DNA from: Maratus speciosus
Taxonomy: Eukaryota > Arthropoda > Arachnida > Araneae > Salticidae
Length of the DNA stretch: 64,000 nucleotides
Direction: 5' to 3'
Assembly (NCBI GenBank): GCA_963932465.1
Contig: OZ010786.1
Coordinates: 536,117,073-536,181,072 of the forward strand
Shown here: one piece after another, positions 22,520-35,143 of the stretch
Position numbering within the stretch: position 1 is the stretch's first letter
How the letters are laid out: every line of letters begins with the position of its first letter
Program-made: the position numbers and the translations under genes
The notes under the pieces: model-generated
The model's database searches: none
The model's input: the letters and a program-made list of their open reading frames with translations, nothing else
What the model was told of the DNA's origin: nothing

Positions 22520-24897
22520 CAGATAAATTCTATTAACATTCACTTATGCTTTTAGCGGTTTGATTTCAGTTCAAAATTTTGATTTGTAGAAAAATTAAAA
22601 GCGAGTAAATAAATAATGTATGATATTTTGTAAATCTGAAAATATTTCTTCAAACAAAAATAACCATTTGATAAATAAAATATAAAAGTATTGAATGACT
22701 ACATGTTTTTGATTAAATTAAAGCATTTCTAAAATAACTCACTGCTGTAAAAATTTTTAATAGTGTGTAATGATACAATTTTCTTGTTTTGTTCACTTAT
22801 TATATGATACGCACCTAAAAAGGAATAAAACGAAAATAATTTTCAAAATTTTAATATTTACCTTTAGTTTTTTGTTAATATAATATAAAGGTCAATTGCT
22901 AAATTTATTTGACTAGGCACTGACTCTTTCGCCTTTTATCCGGAACGTGATTATACCATTATACATATATAAAATCAGTTTAGACATCACATTTTTCGAC
23001 GAAAATGTTTAGAGAACCTAACATTTGCTGTTTCGCTGACTTCGGCAACTTACATCATTGAATTTATACGACTTTGTATTATAAACCCAAGTCCATCCAA
23101 AAGAACATAGCTTTGGAGGCCACATTGCCTTGTGTAGTTTATCAGAGATGAGGCACACTAGGCCAAGGTCGGAACGGAAATGCATTCAGAAGCCAGTTCA
23201 GGGTCAGATTTCATAATATAAAGAAGACGTAGGATAAATGTTGCTAACTGGTAACTGGAAATTTACTTAGAAAAAACAAAATGTTGGGCTCCAATGACAA
23301 TTTTACACTCCGAATAGTTAACCCACCAAATTTTAAAAGTTTTAATGAAAAATTCATGAAACGGCAACCTAAAAATTTGGGCCCTACGACCTTCGGCAGC
23401 GTGCATAGGTGGTTGATACGTACACTCAAGTCTACAATTATGAACGAAGCCTGAAACGAATTATTTTATATCTAGAGAAAAAAAAAATCTTTCCAAACTA
23501 ACTAAGAGACATCTGTTATAGTGATTGGCAATTTAATTTTTGATATTTTTGTGAATATTAAAATTTCAGCTCAGATTAATTGCTCCTGAGAAAACCTAAA
23601 CTATGTAAAACGGGAACACGACGCAGACTATTTTACTAGGTAAAATTGTATGTCCGAACGTATTGGCAATCTGTGTTGAAAATGTAAAGTTTTCTCCGGA
23701 ATTTCACAGAGATTAGGCCACTAAAAAGCCACTAAAAAGGCTCTAAAGCACATTTAATATGGGAAACGTTATTTTTATAGACACTAAGAAGAAATATGTC
23801 GAATGTGTGGTCCGACATCCAGAAAAAAAATATATTTTTTGAAATAGTAAGTATTAATATGTACCAAATATATTGCAAATTAAAGAATATTAGTATAATA
23901 AATACTATTATTATTTTTAAACAAACTGTTTTATTCAAAACGACAAATTACCGAAAAGTAGTGGTATATTTTCTTCTTTTTTTGAAGAAAACGAAGATGT
24001 GTTTTTAAACCTGGAGATAAACAGTAAAATTAAAAGCGAAAGTAAATCGACCTTCTAGGAATAATTTTTTGTAAAAGTAAATATTTAATTTTTTCGATAC
24101 CAAAGATTCTGCCAGAACTGGAAAAATACGGTAAATATATCTGTATTTTTTCCCTCGCCCTTTGAACTGAAGCAGCAGTTTTAATATGTAGAAAAAAATA
24201 GACACTTTGGTTAGTAATCGGAAAACACGAAAACCAACCAAATTTCCCATGTTAGTCTCCTTTTTTTTCTTTCTTTTCTGTAACTCTAAAAGGAACCTGC
24301 GATCACTATTTAAAATGTTGAAAAAAAAACGAGTGCTTCTAGTATGTTAATCTGAAGAACTGCAGATAAAGCGGAGTTGTACAAGCATATACGGAGGAAA
24401 GATAGAAGTTCGTCAATTTCTTATGTTCATTATGGTTTTTTAATTAAATTCCAAAGTAATTATCAAAACAGAACAATCTGAGCATCAGATGCAATCGGAC
24501 CTGTCTTTGTCTATCAGCATCCGAATTTCGATACATTTATCCGCAGTAAATTTCCCCTTACACCACGATTAAAGAAACAGTAAAATATATATCCTTTATT
24601 TATATAGATTGTAATTTAGGTTTCTAATTCACAAGTTACGTTTAAGATTTTTCCTGTTGCTTAAAAAATGATAAGGTGAAATATTATTTCCAACGCAATT
24701 GAAGTTATTTTTTAAAGAATACTAATATGAAATAGTTCTAGTTATTTCCTTCTGAATTTTGTACGACATATTGTTACAGGAGATTATTAAGTTTTTAAAA
24801 GTATATTAAATCAGAGAAAATCTAAGGAAACTATTGAATTCATTTTCAATATTTTTTTAATGGCGTCACCATTTTCTTAAGATTTATATTAAATACT

Positions 24898-24947
<50 letters not shown>

Positions 24948-25060
24948 GAAACTTCATACACAGTTAAAACAGAAGTTTCTTTTAGCAATTAATATAATTT
25001 AATAAATCCATATCGAATGGATTTGGAACACTGAATATAATTCATAAATAATTGGTAAGA
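22300..25060. other. AT-rich DNA, no gene found
   Basis: The segment holds T-runs at about 22493-22519 and a very long one at 24899-24945. A slightly G+C-richer island (23080-23450) has a minus-strand frame of 61 codons without recognisable motifs. No splice-bounded exon or TIR pair was found. Confidence 0.4.
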
Positions 25061-25500
25061 ATCAGTTACAGAAGTTAAAACAATTTATTTTATAAATATT
25101 CAAAGGCAATATGTACCTTATACCCTGAAATTTAATAGACGTCACGTTGCTCATTAAAAGAATAAAATTGTGTGATTTCATCTTCAAAAAAGGAAATATT
25201 TTGTGGGTATGTAAAAGAAAATATCAAAATCTACACTCAGAAAAATTGTGTGATTGACATATACTGAGAATGCATCTTCCATAAATGTATTTTTCAGGAG
25301 ATTCGTGGAATTTTTCGTTGATATTTTAGTGATAATCTCCGGATCGAAATAGAGAATGCTATTTTGTGGCTATTTTTTGGCATTTATGTAAGTTTTCTTT
25401 TTTCTTGGTGAAGAAATTTTATATTTGATTATATATGGGTATATATGTAATAAACATTTTGACTCAGAGCACACTTTCAAATTACGAAATGAATTTAAAA

Positions 25501-26976
25501 TACACTGGTTTCCAAACATTAAGGAAAAACAATAAAAGTAGCGATTACACAAAATGTTACAAGTAGATTTTAATAAAACTGAGCCACATAGTAAGGTCTA
25601 AAATAACATTAAAAGAAATTACCAGACGATTGTGGTTTTTGAAAAATTAACGCAATTATAAAATTAGCAAAATAAATGTGTCAGTTTGGAATAGGAAAAG
25701 TACCTTTAATATGGAGTATGATCACCCCTAGAAGCAATACAACACATACAGCGATGATTGATAGCATCAATTATGCGATCGATAAGTTCGCTGGGAAATG
25801 CGAGCCATTGCCCTTGTACAGCAGTTGTAAGCGTGGAATGGGTCTGAGTAGGGGATTGAGAGCAGTGACACATCTTCCTAAAGCATACCAAACATGTTCG
25901 ATGGGATTCAAGCCGAGTGATCACGCTGGCGATAACATGCGCTGAATTGTTTGGTGCTAAATGTAATATTCTACGATGTGACCCCTAGCGATATCGTCCT
26001 GTAACAAGAAATTATTACCTATTGAACCGGCATAAGGGCGCACATAAGCATCAAGAATGTCATTTGTATAGACGCGAGTATTCACCGTTCCACTTGGAAA
26101 GACATGGAGTCTTGTACGTCCGCCCAAAAAGATACCATCCCAAACACAGACAATGCCTCCTCCATACGAATCTCTTTTACGAATGTTTGATGGATGATAG
26201 CGTGTTCCCTGTTCTCTCCAAATCAAACAAGGCCTACTATCGCTTTGGAGGCTAAATTGGAACTCGTCTGTGAAGAGAACACGCCTCCCTTTTTCAGCCG
26301 TCCTGTGGACATGTGGACGTGCCCAACATAAACGTTCCCTCCGGTGACATGAGGTGAGCGGCACTCAAATTGCTGTCGCCTCGTATAAAGACCACCTTCA
26401 GGAAGCATTCTGCGCACAGTAGACATTGATACTAACCTTCCAGTGGTTGCAGCAACGGAGGCTCTAAGATAAGAGGGGTTGCTGTTCTATTCCTACGTAA
26501 GCATAACCACAGATATCTGTCATCGGTGCTTGTCGTAGCTCTTGCCCGCCCTTGGGTAAACCTTCTGGAGGCCGAACCAGATGTTTGAAATTGCTTCCAA
26601 AGCCTATGAACAACAGAAGGTCTCAGATATAGATGTCTGGCCACCTTTGTCTGACTTTGGCCTATATCCAATCTTCCAATAGCTCCATATCGTAGCTCTG
26701 CGGACAAATGATACTTCGAGGTCATACTAATGAATTGGCTATCTCAGTTTTCTTATCTCATAATCACAGTGACACCAGCAGCCGTACTCTCTAACATACA
26801 TTTTTATGCTCCTCACAGATGACGCAATCCGATTGCAGCGCAACTAATTTGCATTTTGTAATTTTATTCTGCATCTTTTAGTTAACAACATATGGAAATT
26901 TCACACGGATAGGTTCATTTTTGAACGAGTTATTCCTCTTTTTGTGATTTTTCCTTAAATTTTGGAAACAAGTGTA
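25501..26976 (-). mobile_element. Degenerate Tc1-like transposon
   Basis: The ends are TA + CACTGGTTTCCAAAC on the left and, inverted, TA + CACTTGTTTCCAAAA on the right, continuing through ATTAAGGAAAAA on both sides. The 1.48-kb length and TA target are standard for Tc1/mariner. It encloses a broken transposase on the minus strand. Confidence 0.88.
25670..26725 (-). pseudogene. Tc1-like transposase, frameshifted remnant
   Basis: Tc1-type transposases bind the TIRs through paired helix-turn-helix motifs and cut and join DNA with a DDE/DDD core. Here the N-terminal domain is intact for about 95 codons (26725-26432), with AELRYGAIGRLDIGQSQTKV and a second-helix region ending RRNRTATPL. After a frameshift, VLFTDEFQFSLQSD (near 26260) holds the first catalytic Asp, and LLQDDIARGH (near 25990) holds the second; the usual DDNARPH motif has Asn changed to Ile and Pro to Gly. 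The C-terminal region where the third acidic residue is expected is scrambled by a frameshift and a stop. The gene is dead. Its start at 26725 is a Met followed by SKYHLSAELR, normal for the family. Confidence 0.88.
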
Positions 26977-27553
26977 CATTTATAGCATTGAAATTTGTAA
27001 GGTGTGAAAACAAAACTTTACTTCTTTAACAATTAGGTTAATAGTATGGAATGGAATTTTGATGATAATAAGTAACCAGAAAACATATTTATATGTATCT
27101 TGTTAAGATTTTCATAGTGGAACTGTGATGCAAGAGGAATTGACAAATCCTCAAAATGTTGAAGCCTCAACTGTAACAGATTCCGACAAAATATTTGAAT
27201 TGAAATTCCCCACTCATTGAAACTTCTTATTATTTTCTGTCATAATTTAAGCAAAAGTATCTATTCGTTATAACTGACAGAAGTTTGCACTGAGATTATG
27301 CTATATTTTAACTACATAAACAATCTTTTCGTCAAGGTCAATGTATTTGGTTTCCGCAAATGTAATATTCCGCCAGTAAATTTTAATACAATTTTGCTTT
27401 TTTAAAAACTCTTTTTCAATACAGAATTTCTATCATAAATAATGTAAATACTGACATTAATTTATACTGGTGGAAGTTTGCCTCATCGATAGTCAGCTAT
27501 TGTCAGATGTAACAAACAACAGCCACAATATTTTAACTACATCCACATCACTC
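26977..27553. other. AT-rich spacer
   Basis: I see no gene, TIR or tandem repeat. The sequence lies between the Tc1-like remnant and the CCCAGC-ended element. Confidence 0.4.
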
Positions 27554-28639
27554 CCCAGCAAAGAGGAAATTGCTGGCCAGCAGCAACATAGGTGCAAGGT
27601 TGCTGGCAATGATGGAGAAGTGCTGGCTAATGGTCTACCACTGCATGACCACTGCTGGACAGCTTCAGTCAACTTTGCTGTTGGAAATCAACAGATAAAA
27701 TTGTGGTGGGCTTCCGTTTTATCTCATGTGCTGGCCCACCACTGCATGGAAGTGAACGAACTTTTGCAGTATTATTACTGGGAACCCTTAAGCTAGACTG
27801 GCGTTGCGAATATCGAAGTCACAAATTTGAACACAAATCAGAAATGTATATCTTAACACAATTTGAACTGGGAAGCTAATTTTTTTAAACTGTAAATAAT
27901 ATAGCACCACTGCCACCAACAAAATAATTAAGTAAATGAATAAATAAATAAATTCTTTATTTCAACGCACTCTTTTTCTCCTTATATCTAGTTTCACTAA
28001 GTTACAAAGGATTTCGGTTTTCATAATTTACACAGTTCAGAATCAATAATAAAAAAACGCGTATAAAATATACAGGATTTCTATACCAGCTTAATGATTC
28101 GGAACGTAAATCACAAAAGAAAGAAACTTGAAATAGTGTAATGAGAGCTTGTAAACTACGAGCGGTCGTAGCATACGCTGAAAGTCTTGTTCATGTCCGA
28201 TCACGAAAACCAAACAGCATCGAGCGCGATTAGTACTTGAGAGGGTGACCACATGGAAACCTCTGCAAGTTTGAATATTTCTATAGACACTTCTACATAT
28301 ATTTCTATAGCTCTTGGTGAAACTAATTTATAGAAAAAAGAGCATAATACTTTGTTCTTTATAGAATTCTGTAAGAAATTTTTGTAAGGGTAAGTGTTGG
28401 GCCAGCAAAGGAATATCAGTGGGATAGGTGCTAGCACTGCAGGAAAAGTGCCGGATTGATGTAATGTGATGGTATACCAATGATGGCCTGCTGTTGGCAA
28501 CACTGATGGGCCAGCTGCATTCCGTACGGACACTTTTGTATTGGTTTAAGTAATGGCACCATTGCACTTTACCGCTGATGACAGTGCTGGCTGCCATCTT
28601 TTTTCCAGCTGATGGCCCGCTGTTTCTTTATTTGCTGGG
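27554..28639. mobile_element. TIR element with CCCAGCAAA ends and TGCTGGCC-rich flanks
   Basis: The left end reads CCCAGCAAAGAGGAAATTGC. The right end, inverted, reads CCCAGCAAATAAAGAAACAG. About 230 bp at each end are studded with GCTGGCC, CAGCAGC, CACTGCA and related words, while the middle is AT-rich. No target duplication is evident. The end sequence CCCAGC[A/T]AA is shared with the 9.5-kb block at 1883-11392, suggesting one superfamily. A 5S rRNA-like sequence lies in its interior. The open frames at 27470-27796 and 28201-28597 read through the word-rich ends. Confidence 0.6.
28157..28275 (+). pseudogene. 5S rRNA-like sequence (5S-derived)
   Basis: The order CGCTGAA, GTCCGATCAC, CAGCATCGAGCGCG, TTAGTACTTGAGAGGGTGACC, CATGGAAA follows animal 5S rRNA, including the internal Pol III control regions (box A around AAACAGCATCGAGCG and box C around TACTTGAGAGGGTGACC). 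The 5' and 3' arms that should pair are degraded, and a base is missing after GATCAC, so this is not a working rRNA gene. It could be a 5S pseudogene or the head of a 5S-derived (SINE3-type) element. It sits in the middle of the TIR element 27554-28639. Confidence 0.75.
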
Positions 28640-29854
28640 ATATGTTATTAGTTTTTAATATTGTCTTTGCCACACTACAGTCGGTCCACACTACACTGTC
28701 TCTCTCCGTCTCTTTATTCACAGCAGATAGATTTTCCTGGGCAAAAACATTTACTTTGTACGTATTATACATCATAGCAAATTCACCCGCAAAGTCATTT
28801 AAAAATACTGAAAACTAAGTAATTAAAGGTATTAGTCAACAACTAAAACTTTCAAAAGAAAATGTTACACATTAATTTTTAACATGTCTCACATTTTTCA
28901 TTTATAGATAAAAGTTATTTGACTTCAATATCCTATCTTTAACTCTTGTAAGGGTAGTCAATATGACTCAAAAAATCAAATTCGGAGATCAGCGATCTTG
29001 TTAAATTGACATGTTTTGAGAATCATTTTTGCAAAATGTAGTTTCGTGAGGGTTCCTCGGTATTTTCTTTAGAGATTTTTGGATAATCTTCGAGATGGCA
29101 TCTAAAATGATTTTTTACGGATATTTATTTTCATATTCTTGCAAAAATGATTTTATAAACAGGAATTAGATGTCTTGTTATGATCAATAAGTATAAAATT
29201 TAGAAAAATATTTTTTCACATTATATAATGTGTTAAATAATGATTTTTTTTTCATTTAATTTCACAATAATTCCTGTTATACAAGCACATGAAATGTATA
29301 TATACGTAATATGAATGTGTAGGAGAAAAGGAAATAAATCAAATACCAAATTAAAAAAATATTTAAAAAAGCTTTACGATAAATCATATTCAGTATTTAT
29401 TTCATTTTTCTACACTTTTTATTTAATTTATCTTAATTAATTATCATTTTAGTAGAAGACATAAATCTTCTTTCCCTTAAAATAAATCTTCTTTCTAAAA
29501 TATGTATAAACTATGATTTTTAAATGCTGTAAAATAATACTAAACCGATTTTGAAAGCATATTTTTACGCCATCTTTTACATCCCAAACAACGTAAAAAG
29601 AAAACGTGTAAAAAGATTCCCAATGTCAATCGAAATTTGCTTTATTATTTTGAAATTTCTATGTTTCAATTTACTCTTTAACGGGAGAAAACTCTTAAAT
29701 TTGAATTTAAGACATAAAATTTTGTGACTAGTCAAAATAAAAAATAATAAAAAATCGAAAAGTGGCCAGTTAAACTGATGGTATTGAGCTCACAGGCTAC
29801 ACGAATTGTATATTATAATATATTTCAAAGAATTATAAAGAAATCGACAAAAAA

Positions 29855-30150
29855 CCCATTTATATAAAATAAGGAGGTTCAAATAAGCGACCCCATTTCC
29901 CCCTTTATACTTAACCAATTACCTTCCAAATATAATAAAGGATGTGCCTTACCAGAATAAACCGGTATACCAAATTTGAAGCAAATAGGATAATAGATCA
30001 TGGAAAACCCATTTATTTAAAATATGTGGGGATTATCCCATACCTTCCCCCCCTTTACACTTAACTGATGAACCCACAAAACTAATCAGGAAAGCGCCTA
30101 TCAGAATGAACCTGTATTCAAAATTTGAAGCAGATCGAATATTTCTATCA
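29855..30150 (+). repeat. Two tandem ~145-bp repeats
   Basis: AAAACCCATTTAT, then CCTTTAYACTTAAC, then AGAATRAACC and CCAAATTTGAAGCA recur at 29855-30000 and 30003-30150. The second is followed by TCGCGTACATACAGAAACTG, a phrase reminiscent of non-LTR retrotransposon 3' tails, although no reverse transcriptase is visible nearby. Confidence 0.6.
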
Positions 30151-30229
30151 AAAGTTATCGCGTACATACAGAAACTGCGGGCACATGAGCTCTCAAGCTT
30201 TGATAGCCTGAGAGCTTTGAGCTAAAAAC

Positions 30230-32200
<1,971 letters not shown>

Positions 32201-33060
32201 ATGAAAAAAACGTTTTTAAACGCATTTTTTATTAAAATTAAATATTTTTTATATGTATAGAATTACATTATAGAGACATTTATATTTGCTTTAGATATTT
32301 ATTTTAATATTTTTAATAATTATATTTATTAAAGAAACATAGAATGTTTAAAAAAAAAAAATGTTACCTCTATGAATGAAAAAAATTAAGTAAAAAATCT
32401 TAATGAAATGTTAATACCGTAAAGTAATCCAAAATTTGCTGTGTACATACGTCTTTCCTCTCTTGTTTGTATAACAGCAAATGCTTGTTTTTTTAGATAT
32501 TGCATCATAAGAAATCTCACCGAGAAGTCATTTTAAAATATTCAAAGTCAATATGTATCACGCATATACTTTATGCTATTTTACAGAATAAAATTATTTG
32601 ACTTCAATTTCAAATATGAAATATTTTTGTGGGTAGTCCAAAAAATAAAAATAAATAAAATTGACTCTTATGAATTCTGTAAGTTTGACATGTACCGTGA
32701 AATCATATTTTCAAAATGAATTTTGAGAGGATTCTTGGAATTTTTTCCTTATAGGAATACTTGAAATTCTTTTTAGGTAATCTCCATGGTGGCACAGTAA
32801 ATGATTTTAAGCTAATGTATATTCATTTTTTATCAATCGATTTCAAATATGAAATATTTTTATGGGTAGTCAAAAAAAAAAATATATATATATATATATA
32901 CTCTTTGGAATCTGGAATTTGAGAGATTGGCAATATTTTGCGAATCACCTTTCCAAAATGTGTTTGGAGAGGCTTGTTGATATTTTCCCTTTAAGATTTC
33001 TTTTTAGATAATCTTCCGGATGGTACGCCAAATGATTTTGCTGTTCTGTAAATTTAATTT

Positions 33061-34092
33061 ATTTCGAGATATTTTCTTTTAAAAGCAGAAGTCAGTTTTG
33101 TTGTTTATCAATGAGAAAAAAACTAATGATTTAGTACTTTCTCTTTTTTAATCATCACTTTTCTAATTAATCATTTTAATCTTTTACTTTTTGAATGGCC
33201 AAGATTTATTTAAATATAAATATCACGTAAAACCAAAGTCACTGTTTTGCTTAGAACATTAGAACCCTTCAATTTGCTTCCGTATTCACATTTAAACAAA
33301 AGTTTATATACAAAGATTTATGTGTCACCAAGAAAATGCTAGATAATATTTCGAAATTTTGCTCAGTACAATCTAAATATCTAAATTATGAAATATCGAA
33401 CATTTACTTTAAAAATTCTTAAATTTCGAAAAAAAGTTAAAACATTAACGATCGTTTCATAAAGCATATAGATTTTTAAAAAAGTAACATTTATTTTTCA
33501 TTAAATGGCATTTGACTTTCATTTCATACGATGATAGGTACTAACATACCTTGTTGCATTCAAGCTGCCCTACTGATAATTTCGTAAATAGATTGGAATC
33601 GGAATGGACGATAATATCTTGCACAAGTAATTGGAAGAAAAAATACAGAAATTTAAAACGTTTTGTTTATTTATAAATTTCGTTTTTTAAGCAGTGTATT
33701 TTGGTAATATTTAGTTATATATAATACGACCAACTTATATTATGGAAAGGATTTAAAAAAGGACATAGTTATTGCTTTGATAATTTTTATTTAATTTGGC
33801 TGTAAACGCGTAGGTAGTGAAATTATATTTCATTGAAAATATAAGAATGTAACCACTCCTCTAATATTATTTTATACATGTAATTTCTATTTTCATCTGT
33901 ATACTAATACCGACGAATTTATTAATTTAATCAACTGTATTGTTAGAACATTGCGCAATATGTAAGATATTTAAAATTCCGAATTTAACGTGTAAGATTA
34001 TAACATTTTTTGTGTAAGTATTTTTAAGGGCTTTATAACACATAATTTATTTTAAAGCACACATATATTAACGTCTGAATTAATTAATTTAA
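33061..34092. other. AT-rich spacer
   Basis: No gene, inverted repeat or tandem array recognised. Confidence 0.4.
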
Positions 34093-34360
34093 TTATTAAA
34101 GGTACGTATATATCAAGACAGGCTTGAACATAATTAATACAGTAACCCAACAGTAGTTTGAAAGTAGCCGGGACCAGGATTCGAACCTGGGTCCACAGCG
34201 TACCAAACTGTTGCTTTACCAATAAGCTACCCTGTCCGATATCCTAGTCAGGCAATTTCTTACTAATATTTCACTTCCCCGGCTAGTTTTTCACTCATTT
34301 TGGGTTATTGTATTAACTGTGTTCAAGGCTGTCTTAATATATATATGTATCTTTAATAAA
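34093..34360. repeat. Inverted-repeat element enclosing a tRNA-like sequence
   Basis: Arms of about 80 bp (34093-34172 and 34278-34360) are inverted at roughly 80% identity. They share TTATTAAAG, the GTATATA region, AAGACAG and CTTGAACA, then TTAATACA, TAACCCAA and TAGCCGGG. The ~105-bp centre holds most of a tRNA-like sequence. The tRNA's 3' acceptor GCCGGGA lies inside the left arm. No target duplication could be fixed because the outer flanks are AT-rich. Confidence 0.7.
34166..34236 (-). tRNA. tRNA-like sequence, Thr-type anticodon GGT; probably a pseudogene
   Basis: On the minus strand a cloverleaf can be drawn: D stem GCTT/AAGC with an ATTGGTA loop, anticodon stem ACAGT/GCTGT with loop TTGGTAC (anticodon GGT), variable loop GGAC, and T stem CCAGG/CCTGG with loop TTCGAAT. 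Box A (TAGCTTATTGG) and box B (GGTTCGAATCC) are close to consensus. The acceptor stem GACAGGG/TCCCGGC has two mismatches and one G-T pair, and GGT is an unusual eukaryotic Thr anticodon, so a working tRNA is doubtful. Its position inside an inverted repeat suggests a Pol III-transcribed mobile element. Confidence 0.65.
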
Positions 34361-35098
34361 TAATTTATTTTTTCCACACTTAATATGCAATTAGTTTCAA
34401 CCATTTGGAAGAAAACGAAATAAACTTATTTAAGATTTATTTTTATCTCATTTATATATTTTTCATTAGTTCTTTTTATATTGGAACAATTTTTTGTAAC
34501 GATTGTGTTTAGAATCATGCCCATAATTAACTCTTTAAAGCATAGTACCAAGCTTGGGAGAGTGGGTTAATTCAACGTAGGACATTTAAATGCCCATGGG
34601 TAGTATGTAAGTTATTATTGGAAAATAATAATACAAAAAAAAAAAAAAGAACAGAAAAGAAAAGAAAAAAAAAATGTAGTGAATTACCATAGGCAAATGT
34701 TTTCGAACATAAAATAAATGTGGAATACATTTCTGAATTATTAAAAAAAGACAGTTTCATGGTTTTTAAAATAAGTCATTAAAAATTATACACAAAAATG
34801 TTGAAATATTGAAGTACGTCCTTTACTTCCGACTCAGTGTCTGTCGCTGGAAAAGAAAATTTAATATTATTGATTGAAAGTGTTATTTAATTTCTGGCTC
34901 AAGATAAAATTAAATAAAAAGTGCGCACTTTGCATTTTACGGGATCAAAAGAATTCCACTTTTCTTTGATGAGCATAATTAAAGATTTTGAAATAGAATT
35001 TTATTCTTTCGCATGCATATTTGAGGCATTTTAATTATTTTATATATATTATGTAACTTCGGCCCCTTTTATTCTTAAACAAAAACGAAAACAAAATA

Positions 35099-35143
<45 letters not shown>

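Noticed and set aside
23244..23429. 61-codon minus frame in a G+C-richer patch
   Set aside because: No motif, no splice context and no second segment of similar quality nearby.
34166..34236. Functional host tRNA-Thr gene
   Set aside because: Two acceptor mismatches, an atypical GGT anticodon and its location in an inverted repeat argue for a derived sequence; kept only as tRNA-like.
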